A DNA stretch of 64,000 nt, taken from NCBI GenBank assembly GCA_027605045.1, contig JAQFWX010000006.1, positions 930,001 through 994,000 on the forward strand, given 5' to 3'. A program made the translations under genes and the position numbers. Positions within the stretch are counted from its first letter, which is position 1. Each line of letters starts with the position of its first letter. Positions 47,941 to 57,780 of the stretch are shown here, in pieces. The stretch comes from Phallus indusiatus. Its lineage: Eukaryota; Basidiomycota; Agaricomycetes; Phallales; Phallaceae. The notes under the pieces were generated by a model. The model was not told the origin of the DNA. It saw nothing but the letters and a program-made list of their open reading frames with translations, and did no database searches.

Positions 47941-48614
47941 TGTCACGCCCGGCGTGCCCGTGACCTTTTCCGGAGCTTTACGTAAGTCACACCCCGTGAT
48001 CCGTTATCTCCCCCCAAGTACGCATCTCGTACGACGTGCGTACTACTCCGTACTTTATGCACAGCCCTCCGATCCGCTCATTTCCAAATGGGGTTGTCCG
48101 CTCGATGTCCTGACTAACCAGGGGTTCGGTTAGTCCGGACTCTGCCCGTTCTATCCGTCTTAGAAACCACCATTCCTTTCTTATCCTTTTCTCCTTTTAG
48201 CATAGGCACCTTATACTCATGTATTTAAGCCCCAGTTTCGTAGCTGGGATTCCTCAGTCAGAATATAATCTATTCTTCTCTCTTATCTACTCCGTCTCTG
48301 TTCTTCTCCGTACTCTGCGTGCTCGTCTCGTACTTAGTTTCGGACTTGCACGTAGTTCAAGTCCCAGTCGTCGTCAGACCTCTTGGGCAATCTAAGTTCG
48401 TCGTCGTACTTAACGTCGGACTTGTACGTACTAGCTACGTACTTCTCTCGTTCTCTGAAATCGAGGGATAACTGAAGTTGGGCGAGTGGGCGCAGCATAC
48501 AAGCTGAAGCCAAGTCCCTCACACCCGTACTCTCCGTACTCTCTTTATCCGCACGCACGTGTTACGTACTAGACCGGACCTATCCGGGATAGGCTCGGAA
48601 CACGGCGCTTGACA
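47941..48614 (+). repeat. 5' LTR (674 bp)
   Basis: Contains GTATTTAAGCCCC, a TATA-type element near 48219, about 395 bp before its end. By eye it differs from the 3' LTR at two substitutions and three single-base indels. Confidence 0.95.
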
Positions 48615-48673
48615 GTATATTCTGACTGACTCGCTCACCAGCTTCGTCAGTCAACGATTTCTCTTCTTCTATC

Positions 48674-50473
48674 ATGTCTACATCAACCACTCGTACATCC
48701 AAGGTCGGTCAACCTTTCGGACTCCGTGATGAGGCCAACAACCCGGTACCTCCCGAGGTAACCAGGAACCTCAGGAGCCGAGCGATTACACCGATTCCCA
48801 TCAACCCCAATGTCCGTGCCTCCATGGTACGGGCAACATCGGAAGATCCAGCCCCTCGAAACCCGACGGACGAACGTACCAATCGTACTGCAGCTCCCAA
48901 CTCCATACCAACCATGCCGGAGTTGCCCGTACGCGGTACTATGCTCCCTTCCGCGACCATCGAAGAGGTTGCTGAGGAGCAGGATCCCAATGACTATTCT
49001 TTTCCATCCTCTGACCATACCAATGCTGACGCTGATGAAGTCCTAGTACCTCGTTCTCAACCCTCTATTCATGAAGACGAAGCCCCAGGGCCCGCAGCAC
49101 CAGCTTCTCCGGCAGTCGACCCCTCTGGTCCGCCACCCAACCCACCTTCCGACCCGGGTGACGACCAAGGCAACGACGGCCGCTCTCACCACACTCCATC
49201 TCACCACTCTTCTCGTGCCCCAAGTCGTTCTGCCGCCCCTGAACCCTCTGGACCTCCCGGACCTCCTGATCCGCCAGGCCCTCCAGGTGGTGGTGATGGC
49301 GACGACGGGTCTGATCACCCTGACGGGGGTGGTACCCCTCGTTCACGTACTCCCAGGGCAGCTCCCTCGCAGGAGATCTCCGGGACTGAACGGTTGTCTC
49401 GTGCTTTGGCCGAGATGACTGAGTTCATGCTTGCCCAGGCTCGTATCAACGCCCAGGCTGCCCATGCCCCGGCTCCTCCGCCTCCTCCTCCGGCTGCCCC
49501 TGCCAGTACTTCTAAACTCAAAGTACGCGCTCCCGATTCCTTCGACGGGTCCTCCCCGGAAAAGCTTCGTATCTTCACGACTCAGTGTCTGTTGAACTTC
49601 CGTGCGAGGCCCGAAGAATTCGTCCATGACTCTCAGAAGGTCATCTTCGCGATGACTCACCTCTCTGATGCGGCAACCCAGCTCGTCACTCCCTATGTCG
49701 AGACCGGCAGGGACTATGATTGGCTCAACAACTGGGATGCCTTCACCCGTTTCCTCAGCACCGTCTTCGGGTCTCATCGTCCCGAGGAAGAGGCTGAACG
49801 CAAGATCCGTGCACTCCGTTTCCCGGACTCTGGCAAGGCGTCAACGTACTTCATCGACTTCGCGAAGTACGCCGTACAAGTTAGCTGGGACGATCGTGCT
49901 TTATTTTCCCTGGCACAAAGTCAACTCCCTGACCGTATCCGGGATCGTATTGAAGACTCCGGACAAAACCCAGCTACCCTCAACCAACTACGCGACCTCG
50001 TATTTAGGTACGACGCCATCCACTGGGAACGTGTCAACCGGAAGAAGGACGAGAAACGTCTCCATGACCGAATCGTCTCTGAAAACCGAAAGACTCCCAA
50101 TGCCGGCCCCTCTACTTCTAATCAAAACAAGGGTAAGGGTCCTAGCAACAGCAACAACAACTCCCAGAAGTCCGACAAGAAGCCCGCCTCCGGACCCAAC
50201 TCCCAGTCCAAAGCAAACCCCTCACATCTCGGTAAGGACGGTAAGCTCACCCCGACTGAGAGGCAGCGTCGCATAGATAACAACCTTTGCCTGATCTGTG
50301 CCGACAAGGGCCACATGGCCGCTACCTGCCCCAAAGCCCGTACTAACCCGTCCTCCTCGCAGTTCCCGTCCAAGCCCAAGGTCGCCCGGGGCGCCAACAC
50401 CACTGAATCCGGTACTCCCGTCGCTGAGGCTAAGCCCGAGGTGAAGTACGAGAGTACGGAACCAAAAAATTAG
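48674..50473 (+). CDS. gag: Gag polyprotein of the chromovirus
   Basis: Structural protein that forms the virus-like particle around the element's RNA. 599 aa, ATG 59 nt after the 5' LTR. The first ~240 residues are Pro/Ser-rich and low in complexity; the retrotransposon Gag capsid fold covers ~270-430 (KVRAPDSFDGSSPEKLRIF ... FRARPEEFV ... WDAFTRFL); a basic Asn/Ser/Lys-rich stretch follows; the nucleocapsid zinc knuckle CLICADKGHMAATC (C-x2-C-x4-H-x4-C) binds RNA. The stop TAG at 50471-50473 is embedded in a -1 frameshift signal that gives access to pol. Confidence 0.93.
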   Translation: MSTSTTRTSKVGQPFGLRDEANNPVPPEVTRNLRSRAITPIPINPNVRASMVRATSEDPAPRNPTDERTNRTAAPNSIPTMPELPVRGTMLPSATIEEVAEEQDPNDYSFPSSDHTNADADEVLVPRSQPSIHEDEAPGPAAPASPAVDPSGPPPNPPSDPGDDQGNDGRSHHTPSHHSSRAPSRSAAPEPSGPPGPPDPPGPPGGGDGDDGSDHPDGGGTPRSRTPRAAPSQEISGTERLSRALAEMTEFMLAQARINAQAAHAPAPPPPPPAAPASTSKLKVRAPDSFDGSSPEKLRIFTTQCLLNFRARPEEFVHDSQKVIFAMTHLSDAATQLVTPYVETGRDYDWLNNWDAFTRFLSTVFGSHRPEEEAERKIRALRFPDSGKASTYFIDFAKYAVQVSWDDRALFSLAQSQLPDRIRDRIEDSGQNPATLNQLRDLVFRYDAIHWERVNRKKDEKRLHDRIVSENRKTPNAGPSTSNQNKGKGPSNSNNNSQKSDKKPASGPNSQSKANPSHLGKDGKLTPTERQRRIDNNLCLICADKGHMAATCPKARTNPSSSQFPSKPKVARGANTTESGTPVAEAKPEVKYESTEPKN

Positions 50474-50509
50474 AACGCGTCCCCGAGGGCCAAGTACGAC
50501 TCGGGGACG
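50464..50509 (+). promoter_or_regulatory. Programmed -1 ribosomal frameshift signal (gag-pol)
   Basis: Slippery heptamer A AAA AAT at 50464-50470, read in the gag frame as (cc)A-AAA-AAT directly before the TAG stop. A 7-nt spacer is followed by a perfect 10-bp hairpin: CGTCCCCGAG (50478-50487), 12-nt loop, CTCGGGGACG (50500-50509). Slipping back one base gives AAA-AAA-TTA-GAA and continues without a stop into pol. Heptamer, spacing and stem all match the canonical eukaryotic -1 signal; function is inferred. Confidence 0.8.
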
Positions 50510-53500
50510 GCGCTATCTCCGAGCGTACTATCCTTTTCCGTCATAGTGCCATTCCGTCATCTTCTTTCATTTCTCTTTTAAAATCTCCCCATGTCTCTTT
50601 TCCTTTTAAAGCCTTAATTGATTGTGGCTCATCTGATTGTCTAGTTAGTTCTGATTTTGTCTCGAAAAATAATCTTAAAACAAAAAATATTTCCCCTATT
50701 CCGTTAACTTTAATAGATGGTAGTACAAATTCGTATATTACCCAATCCCTAGAATTGCCTGTAATATTTCCATGCAATACTTCTCAGACTCTAACATTTT
50801 TTGTAACTCCGTTAGACCGTACTTCGGACGTAGTCCTCGGATTAAACTGGCTAACCCGCTACAACCCGTCGGTTGACTGGGTACAACGCAGTATCACTTT
50901 CCGGGACCCCGCGACCTCTCGTACTGGTCTCCCGTCTCCGTACTCAGAACCTCCCTCCGTCCTTGCTTCTTCTGCAACCACTTCACTCCCCGATGTTCCT
51001 CCTAGAGACACTTTGTGTCCGACACCAAAGGCTCCCCACATATCGTTTGTCAATGCCTGGGCCTTCTCCCGGGCTTGCAAACTTTCTGGTTCTGAAACCT
51101 TTAGGGTCTTCTTCGACGGCCCTGAAGTACAAGCTCGAGCATCCGTAAGTACGGGTAATCCCGTACCCTCGCCTTTGGAGAACATCCCGGAAGAGTACTT
51201 GGAGTTCGCTGATGTCTTCAGCGAAGCCAAGGCCAACACTCTCGCTCCTCATCGTCCCTATGATCTGCGAATCAATCTTGAAGATGGTGCGTTGCCCCCT
51301 TTGGGACCAATCTACTCTCTATCCGTTGTTGAGCTACAGGCACTCCGGGAATTCCTGGAAGAAAACCTCCGTACTGGGTTTATCCGGCCTGCCCGTAGTC
51401 CCTTCGGAGCTCCCGTACTTTTCGTGCGTAAGAAGGATGGGTCACTTCGTCTCTGTGTGGACTTCCGTGGACTTAACCGTATTACCAAGAAAGACAAGTA
51501 CCCGCTTCCTCTCATCTCAGACCTTCTTGACGCGCCTCGAAAAGCCCGGGTTTATTCCAAGATTGATCTCAAGCACGCCTATCACCTCGTCCGTATCGCT
51601 GAAGGCGACGAATGGAAGACAGCGTTCCGTACTCGCTATGGTTCGTTTGAATGGCTCGTCATGCCCTTCGGTCTTTCCAACGCCCCGTCTGCTTTTCAAC
51701 GCTTTATGAACGACATCTTCTCCGACCTCCTCGACGTCTGCGTAGTTGTCTACCTAGATGACATCCTCATCTATTCCGATGACATGTCCCGGCACCAGGA
51801 ACATGTCCGCGAAGTACTGAGGCGACTACGCAAGAACGGTCTCTTTGCGTCACCCAAGAAGTGCGAGTTCCACAAAGACTCCGTGGAATTCCTCGGCTAC
51901 GTACTTTCGAACGAGGGCCTTGCCATGGACAACAGCAAAATCTCTGCTATCATGGATTGGCCCGAGCCTCGTAAAGTCAAGGACATTCAGTCCTTCTTGG
52001 GCTTCGCGAACTTCTATCGCCGTTTCATTGATGGCTACTCCCGCATCACCGTACCCCTCACCCGGCTCACCCGTAAGGACACTCCGTGGAACTTCGATGA
52101 CAAGTGTCGCACGGCGTTCGAGTCGCTTAAGAGGGCTTTCACCTCCGCTCCCGTACTTGCTCATTGGCACCCGGAACATCAAATCATCATCGAGACTGAT
52201 GCGTCCGACTATGCCATCTCTGCCATCCTCTCCCAGTATGACAGCTCCGGGGAACTTCACCCCGTCGCGTTCTTGTCCCGTACTATGACTGCCCCGGAGT
52301 TGAACTACGACATTCACGACAAGGAACTCCTCGCTATTCACGAGGCCTTCTCCAAGTGGCGCCACTACTTGGAAGGCTCCGTACTCCCGGTGCAGGTGTT
52401 TACCGATCACAAGAATTTGGAGTCCTTCACCAAAACCAAGATCTTGACCCGTAGACAAGCCCGGTGGTCCGAGTTCCTTTCCCAGTTTAACCTGGAAATC
52501 AACTTTCGTCCAGGGAAAATTGGTACTAAACCCGACACTCTGACCCGACGTTTTGACGTCTACCTTAAAGAGGGGAGTAGCGACTACGCCAGTGCGAACT
52601 CCCATAACATCAAACCCATCTTTACCTCCGAATCCCTGGCGTCGTCCCTCAGGAGTACTCAACTACGGTACGTCCTGGCCCGAGCTTCGATTCTTTTGGA
52701 TATCGACAAACTACATCACGACATCCTCGATGCTCTGAGTACGGACGACACCGCCAAATCCATCCGTGCTACCCTACCCAAACACCGCTGGAGTACGAGT
52801 GACTCCGGGCACTTGATGTTTGATGGTAGAATGTACGTACCTGACGCTGATGACTTACGCCTTCGGGTCTTACAGTTCTGTCACGACCACCCTGTTTCCG
52901 GCCACTTCGGCCAAAACAAAACCTTGGACTTGGTACGCCGAAAATATTCTTGGCCGAACCTCCGTACTTCAGTCCGAGACTACTGCCAGTCCTGTACCAC
53001 CTGTATCCGGTCTAAGTCCCAGCGTCACAAGCCCTACGGGCTCCTTAAGCCCTTACCGATCCCTGATCGCCCGTGGAGAGACATCTCCATGGACTTCATC
53101 GAACATCTCCCTAAGTCCTCCGGGTTCACATCAATCCTGGTGATCGTTGATCGCTTCACCAAACAAGGTATTTTCATCCCTACCTATGACGAAATAACCT
53201 CCCAGGACTTGGCGAAGTTGTTCGTACTTCACGTATTTTCAAAGCACGGAGTTCCCTCCAACGTCACCTCGGATCGTGGCTCTGAGTTCGTGTCGCACTT
53301 CTGGAGGTCTCTCGGGAAGTTGCTCAACATGAACCTCCATTTCACTTCCGGCTATCACCCCGAGGCAGACGGCCAAACGGAGAGAACTAACCAGACCCTG
53401 GAACAGTACTTACGCTGTTACTGTAACTACCAACAGGACAACTGGTCCGAGCTTTTACCACTCGCGGAGTTTGCGTACAACAACTCCGAGAGTGCGACAA

Positions 53501-54198
53501 CCGGGGTATCACCGTTCTTCGCTAATAAGGGTTACCACCCGAGTCTCGTAGTTACGCCCACAGATACCACCTCAGTCTTTGCCACGGACTACGCTGTCAA
53601 GCTGGACGAATTACATGCCGTAGTACAGGAACAGATCCGCATAGCACAGGTGCGGTACAAAACATCTGCTGACAAGCATCGCCTAGAGGCCCCAGTGTTC
53701 GAAATCGGGTCACAAGTCTTTGTGAAGTCCGAGTTCATCCGTACTACAAGACCCGCGAAAAAACTCTCAGAAAAATACCTCGGACCATACGAAATTATAG
53801 CCCGTCCGGGCTCTCACTCTTATACCGTACGTCTACCCTATGATCTCCGTACCGTACATCCCGTATTTCATGTTTCCATGCTGGAACCTTTTACCCCGAG
53901 TACTATACCCAATCGTACTCCGGACCCCCCGGGCCCGGTAGAAGTCGATGGGGAAGAGGAGTACCAAATCGACTGTATTCTGGACTCCAAGATCGACAAA
54001 CGCCGGAAGACATGCCCGCTATTGTACAAGGTAAAATGGACGGGGTACGAGAATACGGACGACTCCGAATCGTGGGTACTCGCCAACGAGCTTCATGCAG
54101 AGGAATCCATTAAGGAATTCCACGCCGCCTACCCCTCAAAGCCCGGACCCCTCTCCGTACTTCGTTTCAATCCAGATACGCAAACTTACATAGTATAA
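50464..54198 (+). CDS. pol: Pol polyprotein (protease, RT, RNase H, integrase, chromodomain)
   Basis: Made as a Gag-Pol fusion by -1 frameshifting; the frame is open from the heptamer to the stop at 54196-54198 (~1245 codons, no ATG near its start). Aspartic protease active site LIDCGSSD (Asp at 50620; Cys replaces the usual Ser/Thr), reverse transcriptase with VVYLDDILIYSDD (51745-51780), RNase H ETDASDYAISAIL, integrase zinc finger H-x3-H...C-x2-C (~52880-52995), DDE core from DRFTKQG through SDRGSEFVSHFW to ADGQTERTNQTLEQYLR (~53140-53415), and a C-terminal chromodomain (YKVKWTGYENTDDSESWV, ~54025-54080), which targets chromoviruses to marked chromatin. All catalytic motifs look intact. 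The element's RNA is copied in cytoplasmic particles and inserted by integrase in the nucleus. Confidence 0.94.
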   Translation, partial: KKLERVPEGQVRLGDGAISERTILFRHSAIPSSSFISLLKSPHVSFPFKALIDCGSSDCLVSSDFVSKNNLKTKNISPIPLTLIDGSTNSYITQSLELPVIFPCNTSQTLTFFVTPLDRTSDVVLGLNWLTRYNPSVDWVQRSITFRDPATSRTGLPSPYSEPPSVLASSATTSLPDVPPRDTLCPTPKAPHISFVNAWAFSRACKLSGSETFRVFFDGPEVQARASVSTGNPVPSPLENIPEEYLEFADVFSEAKANTLAPHRPYDLRINLEDGALPPLGPIYSLSVVELQALREFLEENLRTGFIRPARSPFGAPVLFVRKKDGSLRLCVDFRGLNRITKKDKYPLPLISDLLDAPRKARVYSKIDLKHAYHLVRIAEGDEWKTAFRTRYGSFEWLVMPFGLSNAPSAFQRFMNDIFSDLLDVCVVVYLDDILIYSDDMSRHQEHVREVLRRLRKNGLFASPKKCEFHKDSVEFLGYVLSNEGLAMDNSKISAIMDWPEPRKVKDIQSFLGFANFYRRFIDGYSRITVPLTRLTRKDTPWNFDDKCRTAFESLKRAFTSAPVLAHWHPEHQIIIETDASDYAISAILSQYDSSGELHPVAFLSRTMTAPELNYDIHDKELLAIHEAFSKWRHYLEGSVLPVQVFTDHKNLESFTKTKILTRRQARWSEFLSQFNLEINFRPGKIGTKPDTLTRRFDVYLKEGSSDYASANSHNIKPIFTSESLASSLRSTQLRYVLARASILLDIDKLHHDILDALSTDDTAKSIRATLPKHRWSTSDSGHLMFDGRMYVPDADDLRLRVLQFCHDHPVSGHFGQNKTLDLVRRKYSWPNLRTSVRDYCQSCTTCIRSKSQRHKPYGLLKPLPIPDRPWRDISMDFIEHLPKSSGFTSILVIVDRFTKQGIFIPTYDEITSQDLAKLFVLHVFSKHGVPSNVTSDRGSEFVSHFWRSLGKLLNMNLHFTSGYHPEADGQTERTNQTLEQYLRCYCNYQQDNWSELLPLAEFAYNNSESATTGVSPFFANKGYHPSLVVTPTDTTSVFATDYAVKLDELHAVVQEQIRIAQVRYKTSADKHRLEAPVFEIGSQVFVKSEFIRTTRPAKKLSEKYLGPYEIIARPGSHSYTVRLPYDLRTVHPVFHVSMLEPFTPSTIPNRTPDPPGPVEVDGEEEYQIDCILDSKIDKRRKTCPLLYKVKWTGYENTDDSESWVLANELHAEESIKEFHAAYPSKPGPLSVLRFNPDTQTYIV

Positions 54199-54398
54199 AC
54201 CTAGTCAATCCCTTCATTTTTTCGTAGTTAAGATGTTACAATCCGTACTTGAAGTCCGAATCAGGAACTTCTCAGCCCCAAACATTTCCCTTCATTTTCC
54301 CGTACTTCGCGCTTGTTGTTACGCTCTTGATACAATTCTTTATTTCGTCTTAACTAAATTACATTTTATTCTTTTTTTTACTTCATCTTCTATCCCGG

Positions 54399-55475
54399 CT
54401 ACGCATCCTCCTCTTCCTCGTCATCGTTTTGCAGAGAAACTGCAATCCTTTCCATCCATCTCAACCCCTGTCGTTGGAGGCGATTGGATTCTGCGATCTC
54501 CGCAGTGATGGCCCGCAGGGCCTCCAGAATCTCCTGGTTCCCCGACAAACCTTCCCCGATACCAACGACCTCCGGCTCCTTTCCCTTTCCCTTTCCCTTT
54601 CCTTTCCCGCGACCCCGAGTATGCGGAACTTGCAGGCTGAAACTACAACTTGTATGGCCGGTAGCGCATTCGGCGCACGCGTTCTTGATTCTTCCGCTCA
54701 CCGGGTTCAACTGCTTCTGGCATCGGTAGTTCCGTTTTGTACACTCTTCGCAAGGATCTCCATGGACTTCGGGGTTGGCCGTTACCCGGTCAAAGAATTC
54801 TCGTAGTTGGCTATTGCGAGTAACATTGATAACGAACGGATCCGCCCAATCGATAAGGGTTTCGATATCGTCGATGGAGGGTTCGTCATCGTCGTCCCCA
54901 TCGCCTGTTGTCGCGAGACTGTCCTTGACCTAACAAGGGGTTAGCCGTGCCACGATCAGCATCACCGCTCACCTTTCTCGCCCGTTTCACAGGTCTGGGC
55001 CCAGCCCCAGACGTGGATGAACGTTTCGCCTCACCATCATCCTCCAAGCCACGAGTCCTCTTCGTCCCCAGAGTCTTCTATTCTCGATTAGTACGGTAAC
55101 AGGTACTAAGACTCCGGAAGTACTTACCTTAGCGGGTCCCTTCTCCGCCAAAACCTTCTCTTTTTCTGCCACCTGACGCTTTAACTCTTCCAACTCCCGT
55201 TTCGCCTTCTCCTCCTCCGCTTTCTTCGCGTCATCCTCCCTAATCAGCCGCTCACAAACTTGCTCATACTTGACCAACATCGTCTCCAAAATCTCATCCG
55301 TAACGAGAATAGTTTGCTCCGGGAACGGGACGCCCGCGCACGCTGGGTGCATATTACGAGTAATCCTTGCTGATGCTTTGGGAGTGTTGGATCTGAGTGT
55401 GGGGGTTAGGTCGCGGGCGCCGTCGCCGTCAATTGAAGAAACATTAGGGGCAGGAGATGCAGAGGGGGCAGACAT
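54399..55475 (-). CDS. Antisense three-exon gene within the retroelement: coiled-coil protein with Zn2Cys6-like motif
   Basis: Lies between pol and the 3' LTR, opposite in direction. Exons 55475-55128, 55077-54973, 54929-54399 with introns of 50 and 43 nt (GTAAGT and GTGAGC donors, TAG acceptors), all phase 0; 327 aa. N-terminal Ser/Pro-rich part, long charged coiled coil (CERLIREDDAKKAEEEKAKR...), basic KR-rich stretch, acidic region with IETLIDWADPFV, then the cysteine motif: CEECTKRNYRC, 14 residues, CAECATGHTSC. Each half is C-x2-C-x6-C, the half-site pattern of fungal Zn2Cys6 binuclear clusters, although the linker is longer than usual. A Gly-Lys repeat and a C-terminal helix end in a poly-acidic tail. 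The combination suggests a nuclear nucleic-acid-binding protein; its role for the element is unknown. Confidence 0.8.
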
Positions 55476-55601
55476 AGTGGTAGACGAGAAGGAACTTAGA
55501 GGTGAAACGCAAGTTTTTTCACCTGACGTAATCACAGACAAACTCCGACAAATTACGTAATGGCTTAAACCTCACGGGGTTCGGTTCTAAAGGGGGAGTA
55601 C

Positions 55602-56278
55602 TGTCACGCCCAGCGTGCCCCGTGACCTTTTCCGGAGCTTTACGTAAGTCACACCCCGTGATCCGTTATCTCCCCCCCAAGTACGCATCTCGTACGACGT
55701 GCGTACTACTCCGTACTTTATGCACAGCCCTCCGATCCGCTCATTTCCAAATGGGGGTTGTCCGCTCGATGTCCTGACTAACCAGGGGTTCGGTTAGTCC
55801 GGACTCTGCCCGTTCTATCCGTCTTAGAAACCACCATTCCTTTCTTATCCTTTTCTCCTTTTAGCATAGGCACCTTATACTCATGTATTTAAGCCCCAGT
55901 TTCGTAGCTGGGATTCCTCAGTCAGAATATAATCTATTCTTCTCTCTTATCTACTCCGTCTCTGTTCTTCTCCGTACTCTGCGTGCTCGTCTCGTACTTA
56001 GTTTCGGACTTGCACGTAGTTCAAGTCCCAGTCGTCGTCAGACCTCTTGGGCAATCTAAGTTCGTCGTCGTACTTAACGTCGGACTTGTACGTACTAGCT
56101 ACATACTTCTCTCGTTCTCTGAAATCGAGGGATAACTGAAGTTGGGCGAGTGGGCGCAGCATACAAGCTGAAGCCAAGTCCCTCACACCCGTACTCTCCG
56201 TACTCTCTTTATCCGCACGCACGTGTTACGTACTAGACCGGACCTATCCGGGATAGGCTCGGAACACGGCGCTTGACA
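55602..56278 (+). repeat. 3' LTR (677 bp)
   Basis: Preceded by the purine tract AAAGGGGGAGTAC. Each of its three single-base length differences from the 5' LTR adds one base in a C or G run (near 55620, 55674, 55756). Confidence 0.95.
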
Positions 56279-56525
56279 ATTTATAATTCAATATCTCACA
56301 ACGTACAGAAATTATTTTTCTCCCCTGTGCCTTCATTTTTAATTTTTCTCACCAATGAGTGTGCTGCGACTTCGCCTGAGTTGTGATCGGGTAAAAACCA
56401 TTCACTGGCTAATCGTTAAGCGTCTCATACAGCAAAAAAAGGAGGATGGTCTGTGCGCATGCTCAGGCTCCCATATATACTCGAGACTTTGTTGCATTCG
56501 CGTTGCGCCCACTTAGTAGTTTAGT

Positions 56526-56645
56526 ATTCTAATAGTAGTTCTCATTGTGGTTCTAATAGTGGTTCTAATAGTGGTTCTGATAGTGGTTCTGATAGTGGTT
56601 CTAATGGTAATCTAATAGTAGTCTAATAGCAAACCTAGTAGTTAG
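56526..56645. repeat. AT-rich minisatellite
   Basis: About nine imperfect copies of a 12-bp unit of the form TCTAATAGTGGT (variants with TGATAG, GTAGTT). No coding potential; from here to 57780 no gene is supported. Confidence 0.7.
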
Positions 56646-57780
56646 CGGTGTAGTAATTTTTAGTATATTAATAGTTGTCTTAACTATTATTTCATAGTGC
56701 CAGTGTAGACTATGTATGTACATATAAATACTCAATATAATGTTTTAATGACTACTCTAACTTGTGATTTGACATTAAGAAAAACAATCAAATTGTTATA
56801 AAAAAGGACTCGAGAAAAAAAATCTGCTCATTTGATTTATAAACTCAACCTGACAAATTTTTATTGCCTTGAAAAGTTTATAAATAGTTTATAAACCACC
56901 TCGGCGCCTCTCGATTTATAATTGATTATAAATCCCATTTCTGTTTTTGCGACATATGGCAGGCCGGTACTTCGCACCGCACATTTGTCCGGTCGAGAAA
57001 TCTACGATCTTCAAAGTAATCAAAAAGTTCTTACGCGAAACAGCTTCTTCCCGCGTGAAAGACCACACAGTTTGTTTGTCGATAGGACATTGCTATTACT
57101 AGCCGCGAAGGTTCGTTCCAAACACACTCAAATAATAGCAACTTATTTTGGATCCAAGCTCACGTCTCGAGACTCGACATGACAACAATGAAGCTTTTTT
57201 TAATTGATAAATCAACCTGTGATCAATCAAGGAGCTCGTACTAGTAGGAGTATTGACTCCTAGTGAAAGGTGTCATCCTGATCATCCTAACTGTCCGAGC
57301 CGAGTCAGCGTCATAGGTCATAGGTCCAATCCTTTCAATTAATCGACAGAGCAGATCTCAATAAGAGTGAAAAACGCGTCTGGAATGCGTCAAGTTCGCT
57401 CTGCCACTGGTAACCAGCGTCGACGTCACTGTTACAACTTGAACATATCCAAAATCAAAATTATGAACATCGGTTTAATGATACTATTTATAGAGAAACA
57501 ATATACACTCATTCCTCACAAGGTTCCGCGTAACAACTCAACCCCTGGAGTCTGAACAGGGGGCATTGATGGGCCTATCAGGCAACCTAACGCACACAGA
57601 AAGGAATATTAAAATTTAGAGATATACTTGTAACTTTCGCAACGGTAATTAGCTTTGGGAGCACAATTCACTAGTTTGTTTTATCTACACTTTGTACCAG
57701 AGCAGTTGGAAAGGAAACAGGCTGCCGGGCAGCTCGGGCTAAGGTTATGATGCAGATTATGCAAGTTGCATTACATAAGC
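56646..57780. other. Interval with no supported gene
   Basis: AT-rich sequence with short ORFs; the last ~100 bases are the presumed leader of ATG12. Confidence 0.4.

Larger units (their letters stand above)
47941..56278 (+). mobile_element. Full-length Ty3/Gypsy chromovirus retrotransposon
   Basis: 8338 bp with target duplication ATTTA (47936-47940 and 56279-56283). Order: 5' LTR, gag, pol (protease-RT-RNase H-integrase-chromodomain), an antisense spliced gene, polypurine tract AAAGGGGGAGTA just before the 3' LTR. Both LTRs start TGTCACGCCC and end GGCGCTTGACA. No TGG-type tRNA primer-binding site follows the 5' LTR (it continues GTATATTCTGACTG), so primer use is unclear. Open reading frames and near-identical LTRs suggest it could still be mobile. 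Confidence 0.95.

Noticed and set aside
48334..48558. Identical 74-codon antisense ORFs in both LTRs (also 55998-56222)
   Set aside because: They are identical only because the LTRs are; no protein features and they cover LTR regulatory sequence.
49043..49777. Long minus-strand ORFs opposite gag and pol
   Set aside because: Shadows of a GC-rich, codon-biased sense frame; unlike 54399-55475 they have no splice structure and no domain-like sequence.
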